NCBI RefSeq assembly: GCF_002777425.1 | Contig: NZ_MDVC01000089.1 | Span: 1-44,449 of the forward strand | From: Snodgrassella alvi | GTDB taxonomy: Bacteria; Pseudomonadota; Gammaproteobacteria; Burkholderiales; Neisseriaceae | Length of the DNA stretch: 44,449 nucleotides | Direction of reading: 5' to 3' | Made by a program: the position numbers and the translations under genes | Shown: positions 1 through 12,679 of the stretch, piece after piece | Layout of the letters: every line of letters starts with the position of its first letter | Position numbering within the stretch: the stretch's first letter is position 1 | Notes under the pieces: generated by a model | The model's database searches: none | What the model was told of the DNA's origin: nothing | Seen by the model: only the letters and a program-made list of their open reading frames with translations

Positions 1-67
1 AAGGCTGCTGTTATGTTTTGCTAGCAGGCATCTATATTCATTGCCTTCTAGCCTTTAGCCAAAGCAA

Positions 68-96
68 GAAACCCGGCTGATCTCTCAACCGGGTTC
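68..96 (-). terminator. Terminator of the rRNA operon
   Basis: On the minus strand GAACCCGG and CCGGGTTTC form a strong GC-rich hairpin followed by a pyrimidine-rich tail (TTGCTTT). It lies about 15 bases beyond the 3' end of the 5S gene, where an intrinsic terminator of the rRNA operon is expected. Confidence 0.85.
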
Positions 97-109
97 TTCT
101 TATGGGGAG

Positions 110-222
110 TCTGGCGGTGTCCTACTTTCACATGGGCATCCATACTATCATCGGCGCTAGGTCGTTTCACGGTCCTGTTCGGGATGGGAAGGCGTGGGAC
201 CAACCTGCTATGGCCGCCAGAC
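110..222 (-). rRNA. rrf: 5S ribosomal RNA
   Basis: The minus strand carries a typical 5S sequence. Its ends are complementary (GTCTGGCGGCCATAGC at the 5' side, CCGCCAGAC at the 3' side), and the conserved loop CCCATCCCGAACAGG lies between. It is the last gene of the 16S-Ile-Ala-23S-5S operon and is followed by a terminator hairpin. The exact ends are estimated to within a few bases from the closing stem. Confidence 0.95.
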
Positions 223-330
223 ATTAAACTGTCAAATCAGAAAGCCTTAATCTTGGTGATGTGTATTCATCAGTAAGCTTTTATCATTTCTTCTGTACAT
301 GCTCTCATGTATGAAGTCCTTCAAATGATA

Positions 331-3220
<2,890 letters not shown>

Positions 3221-3572
3221 TATCATTTCAAGAACCTCTTGACTTCGCCATCTCCACCGTTGACTAGTGAATATGACTAAGGCCTTTACTCTCATAAAGC
3301 TTACTGCTTTGGTTGTCTGAACAACGCCTTTTGTTTTCGTTGTTCAGCGATACAATCATCACCCAATTCTTTCAGCACTTTCTTCTTCATCTGTTTCCAG
3401 ATTCCGATTCCTGTGCCTCAATCTTTGTTTGTTGATTTCGGCTTTCCAATTTGTTAAAGATCGATGCGTTACTTCGCAAATTAAAGCTAGCTTCTGCTTC
3501 GTCTGTACTCAGACTAAACTACCTTTAATTTCCAAAGTATCCTGATTTAACTTCCCTCTTCCTACAGAGTCG
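3221..3572 (-). other. tRNA-Ala to 23S spacer of the rRNA operon
   Basis: About 350 bases of transcribed spacer with no gene. It holds the 5' half of the 23S processing stalk next to 3220 and a boxA-like antitermination element at 3452-3463. I see nothing else in it. Confidence 0.85.
3452..3463 (-). promoter_or_regulatory. boxA-like antitermination element in the 23S leader
   Basis: The minus strand reads CGATCTTTAACA, a close match to the rRNA antitermination boxA (TGCTCTTTAACA). It lies in the spacer ahead of 23S. BoxA elements normally occur both before 16S and between 16S and 23S, which is what is seen here (the other copy is at 5499-5510). Confidence 0.7.
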
Positions 3573-3648
3573 TGGTGGAGGCAAACGGGATCGAACCGAT
3601 GACCCCCTGCTTGCAAAGCAGGTGCTCTACCAACTGAGCTATGCCCCC
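3573..3648 (-). tRNA. tRNA-Ala (anticodon TGC)
   Basis: 76 nt on the minus strand starting GGGGGCATAGCTCAG. The acceptor stem GGGGGCA pairs with TGCCTCC, the anticodon loop is TTTGCAA (anticodon TGC), and the CCA is encoded. It is in the usual Ile-Ala pair inside the 16S-23S spacer. Confidence 0.97.
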
Positions 3649-3663
3649 GCGTCCTTAAATATG

Positions 3664-3740
<77 letters not shown>

Positions 3741-3814
3741 AGTTTATTCAGTCTCTTCTCGCATCTTTTCAGTTTACCGATAAGTGTGAATGCGAATCAG
3801 CCTCTTCTTTTCTC

Positions 3815-5357
<1,543 letters not shown>

Positions 5358-5580
5358 ATCTTAGCTTGTTGCAATCTCGAAGTTCCCTCCGAAATCACTG
5401 GTCTGCTTCAAAGTTATTGACAAGTATATGTCTATATATCTCGTCTCTCTGAATCAGTGTGAGGCTCATCCGCACTCACACTTATCGGTAATCTGTTCTG
5501 TTAAAGAGCGTTGCTTTCGACTGCGTTCTACTTTAAACTGTTTAGTTCGTTTCGTGTCGCGTCATCAGCGAAGAAAGCGA
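5358..5580 (-). other. Transcribed leader of the rRNA operon
   Basis: About 220 bases between the rRNA promoter and 16S, with no reading frame of note. It contains the boxA antitermination element (5499-5510). A GTGTGAGTGCGGATGAGC stretch around 5463-5481 is probably part of the 16S processing stems. Confidence 0.75.
5499..5510 (-). promoter_or_regulatory. boxA antitermination element in the 16S leader
   Basis: The minus strand reads CGCTCTTTAACA, 11 of 12 bases identical to the rRNA boxA (TGCTCTTTAACA). It lies about 70 bases downstream of the promoter and 140 bases before 16S. It would recruit the NusB/NusE antitermination complex. Confidence 0.8.
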
Positions 5581-5609
5581 ACTATACGCCTCACCTAAAC
5601 CTCTGTCAA
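5581..5609 (-). promoter_or_regulatory. rRNA operon promoter (sigma-70)
   Basis: On the minus strand a perfect -35 TTGACA (5604-5609) and a -10 TATAGT (5581-5586) are separated by exactly 17 bases. Upstream (5615-5690) is a very A/T-rich tract suitable as an UP element. The GC-rich stretch just after the -10 (GCGACACG near 5555) resembles a stringent-control discriminator region. This is the strongest promoter-like sequence in the window. Confidence 0.88.
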
Positions 5610-5738
5610 CTACTTCATCCTTTTATTTTTGTATAAATTAATAACAAATTGATTCTTAAATAATTTATTTTTGGAGCTTGGCTTCAATTTGTTTTTGATG
5701 TAACGAGCTTCCTTAGATATCTCTCTTACTTTAATGGT

Positions 5739-6638
5739 TTAGTCATCTGTTGATGAAATTATTTGCAGTATCTGTTGATATTTGTCGCTGCTTAATGTGG
5801 TTAAGTTTAAAGTTTGTTCTGCCAGTGCTTTATAAACTGCCTGCTCTGATGGATTTAATGCCTGCCAGTGGTGGGCGATTGTGTTGCTGTCGCCTCGTTT
5901 TATTGGACCTGTTAATGCTTCTGTTGGAGACATTATTTGCAGTTGATCCAGATTTTGCTGCATTAGCTGGTTGACCAGTTTTTCTGCTAAATTTTGCGGT
6001 AAGGATAAGGAAGCCAATATATTGCGTGCATAAGCATTTAATGTGACTAAAAAGTTAGCACTAATGGATAGTGCTGCGTGATAGCGATTTTTTTGAGCAG
6101 AATCAATACTGAAACTGTTTAGATTTGCCGCCTGTGCTAGCTGTTGTAATAGAGGTAATGCTGCACTATCACCTTCTATGGCGCACAGATGGCCGGCCAA
6201 TGTATTAATTGCTGTTTCAATTGAGGCAAAAGCAAATACTGGATGTAATGAACCAGTTAATGCTTTTTGCTTGTTTGGCATTAATACTTTGCTATTTAAT
6301 GCTCCGCTAAAATGAAGTATCAATGTGTTGGCTGTTATCCAGTCTGCCTGATTAGTTTGTTGGCTAATTGTTTCTATGGCCTGATCACTGACACCTATGG
6401 CTATGATATCTGCTGGTGGTAAGGTATTTAGCTGTTTGTGAAGCTGAATATGCGGTATGTGGTTTTTAAGATGCTGTGCTGCTGTAAAACTGCGGTTCCA
6501 GGCTGCCTGTATATTTATTTGCCCACTTTGATGCCAGATGATGGCCAGTGTTGAAGCAACTTTACCGGTACCGATGATATTTATTCGTGGTATATATGAC
6601 TTTGTTGGTTGAGTGGATTTGGTAAAGGTGTCAGTCAT
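5739..6638 (-). CDS. Rossmann-like / DUF2520 domain protein
   Basis: A 299-residue protein that matches the two-domain Rossmann-like plus DUF2520 architecture. The N-terminal dinucleotide-binding motif is GTGKVAS. Family-typical blocks follow: HFSG, GSLHPVFAF, the KNRYHAA helix, and the C-terminal block LTGPIKRGD. The fold resembles NADP-dependent ketopantoate or pyrroline-carboxylate reductases, but the substrate is not established. A TTG two codons upstream (6642-6644) is in frame. I prefer the ATG at 6636-6638 because the weak GAGAA ribosome site is 9 bases before it and only 3 before the TTG. It is divergent from minC. Family call confident, function unknown. Confidence 0.85.
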   Translation of the reverse strand: MTDTFTKSTQPTKSYIPRINIIGTGKVASTLAIIWHQSGQINIQAAWNRSFTAAQHLKNHIPHIQLHKQLNTLPPADIIAIGVSDQAIETISQQTNQADWITANTLILHFSGALNSKVLMPNKQKALTGSLHPVFAFASIETAINTLAGHLCAIEGDSAALPLLQQLAQAANLNSFSIDSAQKNRYHAALSISANFLVTLNAYARNILASLSLPQNLAEKLVNQLMQQNLDQLQIMSPTEALTGPIKRGDSNTIAHHWQALNPSEQAVYKALAEQTLNLTTLSSDKYQQILQIISSTDD

Positions 6639-6772
6639 TATCAATTTTTCTCGGCTAAAGGATGATTATTTTGTTTAAGGTCATTGGTTGTAATTGAAGC
6701 CGCTTAATCAAAACGGTACACTTCGGTACTTACTCTATATTCTAATCATAATTTACTTGGGCAAACACGTTA

Positions 6773-7516
6773 ATGAAAGCTGCTTTTAATGTGAAATCCG
6801 CGCGTCTGGATACACTATCAGTACAATTACTGACTGATGATCTGACTTTGATTAACCATGAACTAAAGCAACGGGCAGAACGTTTCGGTAATTTACGTAA
6901 TATGCCTTTTACTCTGGATCTGCAAAATCTTGTCAATCCGGCAACATTGGATTTGGGAAAGCTGATTGCGCTGTTTGCACGATATTATCTGCGTATTATA
7001 GCCATTCGTCATTCTGATGCAGTCTGGGCCAGTTTGGCTAAACAACAAAATATAGCTTTTAGTATTTTGCCGGAAGAGCAGGCTAATACACGGGTTAAGG
7101 CTGTAGCCGAGGCACTGTCCCCACAAGCGGCAGATGTTAATAATGAAAAAATTATTTCATCAGCTGCCACAAATGCCCTGCCAACACTGGTTATTGATCG
7201 TACGATCCGTACCGGGCAGCAGGTTTATGCGGAAAAATCTGATTTGATTGTTCTGGGACTGGTTAGCGAAGGCGCGGAAATTATTGCCGATGGCAATATT
7301 CATATTTACGGCCCTTTACGCGGACGGGCTTTAGCAGGTGCAGCGGGTAATAAGGATACACGTATTTTTGCCCAGTCTATGCAGGCTGAGCTTGTATCTG
7401 TGGCAGGTATTTATCGCATTTTTGATCAACAGTTACCGGCACATCTGGATCGTCACCCGGTGCAGATTTTTCTGCAAAATGACCGGCTGGTACTCAGTGC
7501 GATTCAGGCAAATTAA
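6773..7516 (+). CDS. minC: Septum site-determining protein MinC
   Basis: FtsZ-polymerisation inhibitor that blocks division away from midcell and is brought to the membrane by MinD. The protein has 247 residues, within the family range. The N-terminal domain begins with KSARLDTLSVQLL. The C-terminal beta-helical domain has the conserved LVSEGAEIIADGNIHIYGPL and GRALAGAAGN segments (about residues 165-200) that bind MinD and FtsZ. It is the first gene of minC-minD-minE-oxyR, followed after 83 bases by minD. The ATG at 6773 fits the start of the conserved region. Confidence 0.95.
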   Translation: MKAAFNVKSARLDTLSVQLLTDDLTLINHELKQRAERFGNLRNMPFTLDLQNLVNPATLDLGKLIALFARYYLRIIAIRHSDAVWASLAKQQNIAFSILPEEQANTRVKAVAEALSPQAADVNNEKIISSAATNALPTLVIDRTIRTGQQVYAEKSDLIVLGLVSEGAEIIADGNIHIYGPLRGRALAGAAGNKDTRIFAQSMQAELVSVAGIYRIFDQQLPAHLDRHPVQIFLQNDRLVLSAIQAN

Positions 7517-7599
7517 TTTATTCAGGCTCATGAACTTTATGTGTTGCTGATTTGTGAATGTATTGATTAATTCATTTATATAACAAAAGGAATTTAATT

Positions 7600-8415
7600 G
7601 TGGCAAAGATTATTGTGGTGACGTCAGGTAAAGGTGGTGTTGGTAAAACCACGACCAGTGCCAGCATTTCAACAGGTTTGGCTTTAGCCGGCCATAAAAC
7701 TGCGGTAATTGATTTTGACGTAGGCTTGCGTAATCTGGATTTGATTATGGGTTGTGAGCGCCGTGTGGTTTATGACCTGATTAATGTTATCCAGAATGAA
7801 GCTACTCTTAATCAGGCGTTAATCAAGGATAAGCACTGCGATAATCTTTATATTTTACCTGCCTCACAAACTCGTGATAAGGATGCGCTTACTCGGGATG
7901 GTGTGGAAAAGGTTTTAAAAGACCTGACTGGCAAGATGGGCTTCGAATACGTAGTCTGTGATTCACCGGCGGGTATTGAGCAGGGTGCGTTGATGGCTTT
8001 GTACTTTGCAGATGAGGCCATTGTAACCACCAATCCGGAAATTTCCAGTGTGCGTGATTCTGACCGTATTCTGGGGATTTTATCCAGCAAATCCCGTCGT
8101 GCTGAAACTAATAGCGCTCCGGTTAAAGAACATTTACTGATTACGCGTTACTCACCTGAACGCGTAGAAAAAGGTGAAATGCTGTCGGTTCAGGATATTC
8201 AGGATATTTTGCGTATTCCTTTGATTGGTGTGATTCCTGAATCGCAAAATGTGTTACAGGCTTCTAATTCGGGTACGCCTGTTATATTGCAGGAGAATTC
8301 TGTGGCTGCTGACGCGTATGAAGACGTGGTGGCGCGCCTGTTGGGTGAAGACCGTCCAATCCGCTTTCTGGATGCTGAGAAAAAAGGCTTTCTCAAGCGC
8401 CTGTTTGGAGGTTAA
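7600..8415 (+). CDS. minD: Septum site-determining ATPase MinD
   Basis: Membrane-associated ParA/MinD ATPase that recruits MinC and is released from the membrane by MinE. It has 271 residues. The deviant Walker A motif KGGVGKT is at residues 11-17, with DFDVGLRNLDLIMG following. The C-terminal amphipathic membrane-targeting helix KKGFLKRLFGG is at the very end. The start is GTG, preceded by AAAGGAA about 7 bases upstream, and is needed to include the MAKIIVVTSG strand. It is separated from minE by three bases, so the two are co-transcribed. Confidence 0.97.
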   Translation: MAKIIVVTSGKGGVGKTTTSASISTGLALAGHKTAVIDFDVGLRNLDLIMGCERRVVYDLINVIQNEATLNQALIKDKHCDNLYILPASQTRDKDALTRDGVEKVLKDLTGKMGFEYVVCDSPAGIEQGALMALYFADEAIVTTNPEISSVRDSDRILGILSSKSRRAETNSAPVKEHLLITRYSPERVEKGEMLSVQDIQDILRIPLIGVIPESQNVLQASNSGTPVILQENSVAADAYEDVVARLLGEDRPIRFLDAEKKGFLKRLFGG

Positions 8416-8418
8416 GCC

Positions 8419-8688
8419 ATGTCTATAATGGATTTTCTTTTTGGCAAGAAGCAACAATCCGCTCAGATGGCACGCGACCGCCTGCAAATTATTATTGCGC
8501 AAGAGCGTGCTACACAAACGCCGGATTATTTGCCTACACTGCAAAAAGAGCTCTTGGAAGTGCTGTCAAAATATGTTCATGTATCTTTGAATGATATTCA
8601 GATTACTCAGGAAAAGAAAGATGGTATGGATGTATTGGCACTCAATATTACCTTACCGGAAACAGGAAAGAAAAAGGCCAGTGAATGA
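8419..8688 (+). CDS. minE: Cell division topological specificity factor MinE
   Basis: An 89-residue protein, typical length. It stimulates MinD ATPase activity and sets up the pole-to-pole oscillation that confines MinC to the poles. The N-terminal membrane-binding segment MSIMDFLFG is followed by the MinD-contacting helix ([14 protein letters not shown], about residues 18-31) and then the dimerisation domain. GGAGG sits 8 bases ahead of the ATG, at the end of minD. Its TGA overlaps the oxyR start (ATGA). Confidence 0.95.
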   Translation: MSIMDFLFGKKQQSAQMARDRLQIIIAQERATQTPDYLPTLQKELLEVLSKYVHVSLNDIQITQEKKDGMDVLALNITLPETGKKKASE

Positions 8689-9611
8689 CGCTGACTGAAT
8701 TGCGCTATATTGTGGCTGTAGCTCAGGAAAAACATTTTGGACGTGCAGCCCAGAGATGTTTTGTGAGCCAGCCTACTTTATCTATTGCAATTAAGAAGCT
8801 GGAAGAAGAGTTAGGACTAACATTATTTGACCGCAGCAGTAATGAAGTCATGACCACTGAAGCTGGCCAGCGAATTGTGCTACAGGCACGTCGGGTGCTT
8901 GAGGAAGCTGATCGTATCAAGCTAATGGCAAATCAGGAACAAAGCGAGCTGGAAGGGATATTTAAGCTTGGTCTAATTTTTACAATTGCGCCTTATTTAT
9001 TACCGAAACTGATTTTATCATTGCGGCAGCTGGCACCGGAAATGCCGTTGCAACTGGATGAAAACTACACTGATGTACTAACAGAATTACTCAAGCGTGG
9101 TGCTCTGGATGCAATTGTAGTTGCTGAACCGTTTCATGAAACGGGACTGCAAACCATTCCGCTCTATGATGAACCTTTTTTCGTTATTGTTCCAAAAAGC
9201 CATCCTTTTGAGCAATTAGACGAAGTTACGCCAAAACAGCTGAGCGAAGAACGTGTATTGTTGCTTACAGAAGGTAATTGTATGCGTGATAATGTACTGG
9301 ATAGCTGTCAGGAACTGGCTTCGCGTCAGAAAATTTTGGGTTTGTCGAATAGTATTCAAGGAAGTTCTATTAATACAATTCGGCATATGGTTGCCAGTGG
9401 TTTGGGTATCAGTGTTATGCCTGCTACAGCATTAACAGAAAATGACCATTTGTTATTCAGTATTATTCCTTTTACCAATCCAACGCCAGAACGGCGTGTG
9501 GTATTAGCCTCGCGGCGTAATTTTGTCCGCCCCAAAGCCTTACGCATGATTAAATCAGCTATTTTGTCCTCGCGGTTGACCGGAGTACAGTTTATTCATG
9601 ATTTTGATTAA
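8685..9611 (+). CDS. oxyR: Hydrogen peroxide-sensing regulator OxyR (LysR family)
   Basis: A 308-residue LysR-type regulator. The N-terminal winged helix-turn-helix spans about residues 1-60 ([17 protein letters not shown], then [18 protein letters not shown]). The two redox cysteines are visible at residues 199 and 208 in [13 protein letters not shown], the same numbers as in E. coli OxyR. This strongly supports peroxide sensing by a disulfide switch. The start codon overlaps the minE stop by four bases (ATGA), so translation is probably coupled. The minCDE-oxyR order is known from Neisseria. A terminator follows at 9631-9659. No separate promoter is obvious. Confidence 0.95.
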   Translation: MTLTELRYIVAVAQEKHFGRAAQRCFVSQPTLSIAIKKLEEELGLTLFDRSSNEVMTTEAGQRIVLQARRVLEEADRIKLMANQEQSELEGIFKLGLIFTIAPYLLPKLILSLRQLAPEMPLQLDENYTDVLTELLKRGALDAIVVAEPFHETGLQTIPLYDEPFFVIVPKSHPFEQLDEVTPKQLSEERVLLLTEGNCMRDNVLDSCQELASRQKILGLSNSIQGSSINTIRHMVASGLGISVMPATALTENDHLLFSIIPFTNPTPERRVVLASRRNFVRPKALRMIKSAILSSRLTGVQFIHDFD

Positions 9612-9630
9612 GCCTTGTTGTCATAATAAA

Positions 9631-9659
9631 AAACGCCTGTATTTAAGCAGGCGTTTTTA
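9631..9659 (+). terminator. Terminator of the minCDE-oxyR operon
   Basis: AAACGCCTG and CAGGCGTTT form a perfect 9-bp stem with the loop TATTTAAG, followed directly by TTAT. It begins 20 bases after the oxyR stop. Confidence 0.88.
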
Positions 9660-9800
9660 TTGGGTAGGATTTTCTGATTGATACCAGATGGGCAGTGTCT
9701 GGTTATTTGCCTGTATGGTGTTTTTTTAATCTGTACTGATAGAATAATCTTCTAAAGGGAAAGAAATTAAAAATTAGATAGATTTTAAACAGGATATTCA

Positions 9801-10235
9801 ATGATTGCATTAATACAACGTGTTAAACGAGCTAGTGTCAGTGTAAATAGTGAAATTGTCGGCCAGATAGAACATGGACTGCTGGTTCTGTTAGGTGTTG
9901 AACAGAGTGACGATCGACAAAAAGCTGAACGCCTTTGTGACAAGGTACTTGGTTACCGGGTTTTTAGTGATGAGGATGATAAAATGAATTTGAATGTTAA
10001 GCAGGTGAATGGGCAACTATTGGTTGTATCACAATTTACTCTTGCCGCTGATACTAAAAAAGGTACGAGACCAAGTTTTACTAAAGGTGCAACGCCTGCT
10101 GAAGCTAATCATTTGTATAATTATTTTGTTGAATTATGCCAAAAACAGCTTACTACTAAAACTGGAATTTTTGCAGCAAATATGCAGGTTTCTCTGCTTA
10201 ATGATGGACCGGTAACGTTCTGGCTACAAGTTTGA
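9801..10235 (+). CDS. dtd: D-aminoacyl-tRNA deacylase
   Basis: Hydrolyses D-amino acids (and misloaded glycine) from tRNA in the cytoplasm, a proofreading step. The 144-residue length is typical. The two active-site signatures are present: [17 protein letters not shown] from residue 77, and the Gly-cisPro loop NDGPVTF at about 134-140, which excludes L-amino acids. The N-terminus [13 protein letters not shown] is family-typical. It is a single gene between the oxyR terminator and a convergent hypothetical gene. Confidence 0.96.
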   Translation: MIALIQRVKRASVSVNSEIVGQIEHGLLVLLGVEQSDDRQKAERLCDKVLGYRVFSDEDDKMNLNVKQVNGQLLVVSQFTLAADTKKGTRPSFTKGATPAEANHLYNYFVELCQKQLTTKTGIFAANMQVSLLNDGPVTFWLQV

Positions 10236-10281
10236 TTACTGATTATTGCCTATATTTTGAAATATGATTATTGGTTTATTT

Positions 10282-10917
10282 TTAGTATCGGCTTAACTCT
10301 TGTTTCAATACGCGGATATTGGCCTGGCGGTCGGTAACATCTTGCTGCCAGCGCTGAATTTGGGTAACAATGCCTTGTTTCTGTGCCCGACGCAGTTGCT
10401 GCTGAGCTGTCGCCAGCGCGCGTTGTTCACTGGTGATATCACGCTGTACTAGCTGCTTTGGGGTTAATTTGGGCACCACAATTATTTTTGCTTGTACTGT
10501 AACCGCTTTATTTTTAATTGCAGTGGCGGTATCTAATTTGGGTGTTTGCTGGCGCAGAAAAATACCCATTTTAGGTGTTGGCGGTACTTTCATTAAATCG
10601 CTGTCACGACCAAATTCAGCACTATACCAGAGACGTTGTAACTGTTCTAAGCCGGGAGCATTCTGATTTTCCAGAGAATGTTTTTTTAAATCATCACTGT
10701 CTGTGGGCGGATGTTTGGCAATCTGGCATTGAACATCTAAAGGTTTGGTTGTGTAGCTAACATGATTATTTGCCAGTGGACATGCATACCAGGTTATCGG
10801 CGCATGTGTGCTAGCCGCAGATGCTGCTGTTTTATCTTCAGCCCAAACAGGGTTTAAATAGCCTGATAACAGTACGCAGGCACTGAAATAAAGACCAAGT
10901 CTGAACTTGTTTTGCAT
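10282..10917 (-). CDS. Secreted hypothetical protein with C-terminal coiled coil
   Basis: I do not recognise this 211-residue protein. It has an N-terminal signal peptide (basic MQNKFR, hydrophobic core LGLYFSACVLLSG, cleavage probably after PVWA near residue 26), so it is likely periplasmic. Residues 40-65 contain two cysteines that could form a disulfide (WYACPLAN and DVQCQIA). The last 60 residues are rich in Gln, Arg, Ala and Leu with heptad-like spacing (QRALATAQQQLRRAQKQG), consistent with a coiled coil. It is transcribed alone, convergent with dtd. Confidence 0.7.
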   Translation of the reverse strand: MQNKFRLGLYFSACVLLSGYLNPVWAEDKTAASAASTHAPITWYACPLANNHVSYTTKPLDVQCQIAKHPPTDSDDLKKHSLENQNAPGLEQLQRLWYSAEFGRDSDLMKVPPTPKMGIFLRQQTPKLDTATAIKNKAVTVQAKIIVVPKLTPKQLVQRDITSEQRALATAQQQLRRAQKQGIVTQIQRWQQDVTDRQANIRVLKQELSRY

Positions 10918-11173
10918 GGCAATGGCTCATTGGGTCTAAACTAAACTATTAAACAATAAAAACAAATAGTTTAACCACCCTGATTAGGTTAATTAATCAA
11001 TAAATCTGTATATTCCATACAAGGGGTCTGATTGTACGACAATTTTTTTGCTGTGCTTATGCTTTTTATCGCAGCTTTTACTTTTTTGCATATGATTTTT
11101 TAATTTTTGTATTTATTGCGGATGAATGTTGAGTTTATTCTGATTATATGATGATGTGTACAAACTGGCTTTT

Positions 11174-11734
11174 TTAATGCTGAGCACAAAAACAACTAGT
11201 TAAATGATCATTGACTAATCCCATTGATTGCATGAAAGCATAGCAAGTAGTGGGTCCGACAAAGCTGAAGCCGCGTTTTTTTAACGCTTTGGACATGGCA
11301 GCGCTGACTTTTGTCTGGGACGGCACGTCAGATAAAAATTTATAGTGATTGATAACCGGCTGATGATTGACAAATGACCAGATAAAACGGGCAAAATCCT
11401 CTCCATGCTGCTGCATGGAGAGATAGGCATGGGCGTTATTTATAATGGCCTGCAATTTGGCCGGATGGCGAATCAATCCCGGATTTTGTAGTAATGGTCT
11501 GATATCTGTGATGGTAATAATTTTATGTGGATCAAAATTGTAAAAACAGCGCCGGTATTCATCGCGTTTTTTTAACACGGTAATCCATGATAAGCCGGCC
11601 TGCTGGCCTTCCAGACAGATTTTTTCAAACAGCTTTTGTCCGTCTTTCTGCACCTGCCCCCATTCATAATCATGATAATGCTGATAAAGGGGATCTGTTT
11701 TAACCCAGTCACAGCGTTTTAACTGTTTTTGCAT
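11174..11734 (-). CDS. tag: DNA-3-methyladenine glycosylase I
   Basis: Base-excision repair enzyme that removes 3-methyladenine from alkylated DNA. It has 186 residues. The N-terminal block RCDW (Cys8), YHDYEWG (His21) and LFEKICLEGQQAGLSW matches the family. The C-terminal His177 and Cys181 (DHLTSC) complete the zinc-binding set that corresponds to C4, H17, H175 and C179 of E. coli Tag. The catalytic Glu is in LEGQQAGLSW. It lies 55 bases downstream of the GDT1-family gene on the same strand, so co-transcription and some control by the upstream manganese riboswitch are possible. Confidence 0.95.
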   Translation of the reverse strand: MQKQLKRCDWVKTDPLYQHYHDYEWGQVQKDGQKLFEKICLEGQQAGLSWITVLKKRDEYRRCFYNFDPHKIITITDIRPLLQNPGLIRHPAKLQAIINNAHAYLSMQQHGEDFARFIWSFVNHQPVINHYKFLSDVPSQTKVSAAMSKALKKRGFSFVGPTTCYAFMQSMGLVNDHLTSCFCAQH

Positions 11735-11789
11735 GGTATTTTGATGAATCCGGTAATATTAATCAATCTGCTCAGTCATGCCTGATATT

Positions 11790-12359
11790 TTAGTTTAACC
11801 ATGTCTGTATCAGGGTAATGATACCTAAAAGACAAAACAGGAAACAGGCACCTATACGGATTCGATTGAGAGGTAGGCGTTGCATCAGCCAGTTGCCAAA
11901 AAATATCACTGGAACATTAGCCAGTAATAAGCCTACGGTACTGCCCAACACTACTGAGTACAAATCACGATATTGAGCGGCCAGTAATATTGTGGCGATC
12001 TGGGTTTTATCCCCTACTTCTGCCAGAAAAAACAATACTGCAGTTGCCACAAATGGACCATAGCGCATAAAACGGGTATCGACCCCATCATCTTTATCTG
12101 GTTTTAACAGCCATAAGCCAACTACCAGAAAACTGAGCCCAACTACCCAGTCCATTAATTGGGGCGTAAAAAACCGCGCTACTTCAACCCCAAACCAGGC
12201 AGAAACAATATGATTAAGCAAGGTAGCACATAGCATACCGGTGATAATGGCATATTTTCGGGCAAAGCGGGTAGCAAGAAATAAAGTCAGTAATTGAGTT
12301 TTGTCACCAATTTCAGCCAAAGCAACTGGTATAACAGAAGACAGAAAAGCATGAATCAT
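11790..12359 (-). CDS. GDT1/TMEM165 (UPF0016) family cation exporter, probably Mn2+
   Basis: A 189-residue integral membrane protein with about six transmembrane helices in two repeats. Each repeat carries the signature E-x-G-D-K-T: LAEIGDKTQ at residues 14-22 and LAEVGDKTQ in the second half. Bacterial relatives such as Vibrio MneA export manganese, and eukaryotic TMEM165/Gdt1 move Mn2+ or Ca2+ against protons. A GTG at 12396-12398 would add 13 residues. I prefer the ATG at 12357-12359 because the extension overlaps the leader hairpins and lacks conserved features. The leader looks like a yybP-ykoY manganese riboswitch, which supports the Mn2+ assignment. tag follows downstream. Confidence 0.9.
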   Translation of the reverse strand: MIHAFLSSVIPVALAEIGDKTQLLTLFLATRFARKYAIITGMLCATLLNHIVSAWFGVEVARFFTPQLMDWVVGLSFLVVGLWLLKPDKDDGVDTRFMRYGPFVATAVLFFLAEVGDKTQIATILLAAQYRDLYSVVLGSTVGLLLANVPVIFFGNWLMQRLPLNRIRIGACFLFCLLGIITLIQTWLN

Positions 12360-12374
12360 TTTTAGAATACCGTT

Positions 12375-12427
12375 GGCGGGCTGAAAGACAAAAGACACGA
12401 TAAAACGCCCGCCATAGCGGTTTTATC
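12375..12427 (-). promoter_or_regulatory. Expression platform: two mutually exclusive hairpins
   Basis: On the minus strand GATAAAA-CCGC pairs with GCGG-(GCG)-TTTTATC (12399-12427). The segment GGCGGGC (12407-12413), which supplies the 3' side of that hairpin, can instead pair perfectly with GCCCGCC (12375-12381), 15 bases before the ATG at 12359. The two pairings cannot coexist. This is the arrangement expected between a riboswitch aptamer and the gene it controls. Which state is on is not decided by the sequence alone. Confidence 0.55.
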
Positions 12428-12555
12428 CTGTCTCAAGTCTCGTTAATCCACCATCTGGTCAGACGTTACGACCATACAGCAAATGCTGCAAATATGTTGA
12501 CCGTAACCACAGGTACTGGAGAAATCACCTGTGCAACTACTCCCTTAAGGCAATG
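12428..12555 (-). ncRNA. yybP-ykoY-type manganese riboswitch aptamer
   Basis: On the minus strand the leader contains the conserved loop AAGGGAGTAG (12537-12546), then GTCAACATA (12493-12501), and at the 3' end CGAGACTTGAG (12432-12442). CTTAAG next to the first loop pairs with CTTGAG at the end to close helix P1. These three blocks, in this order and spacing (about 125 nt), are the hallmarks of the yybP-ykoY Mn2+ riboswitch. The downstream gene is a GDT1-family exporter, a usual target. This rests on pattern recognition; no covariance search was run. Confidence 0.85.
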
Positions 12556-12556
12556 C

Positions 12557-12586
12557 ATCATAACCGATTCCAGACAGAAGCAACAA
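12557..12586 (-). promoter_or_regulatory. Promoter for the riboswitch-controlled exporter
   Basis: On the minus strand TTGTTG (12581-12586) and TATGAT (12557-12562) are 18 bases apart. Transcription would start near 12550, exactly at the 5' edge of the aptamer. Confidence 0.6.
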
Positions 12587-12624
12587 GTGAAATCCCTGCT
12601 AAAACCATTGAATTTGATTTTAAA

Positions 12625-12660
12625 CAACAAAACAGGCTGCCATACTTTCTGGCAGCCTGT
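12625..12660 (-). terminator. Terminator of the anion symporter gene
   Basis: On the minus strand ACAGGCTGCCA and TGGCAGCCTGT form a perfect 11-bp stem with a 7-base loop, followed by TTTTGTTG. It starts 19 bases after the symporter stop and separates it from the riboswitch promoter. The stem contains words close to Neisseriaceae DNA uptake sequences (GGCAGCCTG), a common arrangement in that family. Confidence 0.88.
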
Positions 12661-12679
12661 GAGGATGAACAGACTTGGA

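Noticed and set aside
5417-5440. TTGACA followed by TATATC on the plus strand in the rRNA leader
   Set aside because: The spacing is only 12 bases and the orientation is opposite to the operon, so it is not a convincing promoter.
12360-12398. A GTG start adding 13 residues to the GDT1 protein
   Set aside because: The extension overlaps the regulatory hairpins and lacks family similarity; the ATG at 12359 fits better.
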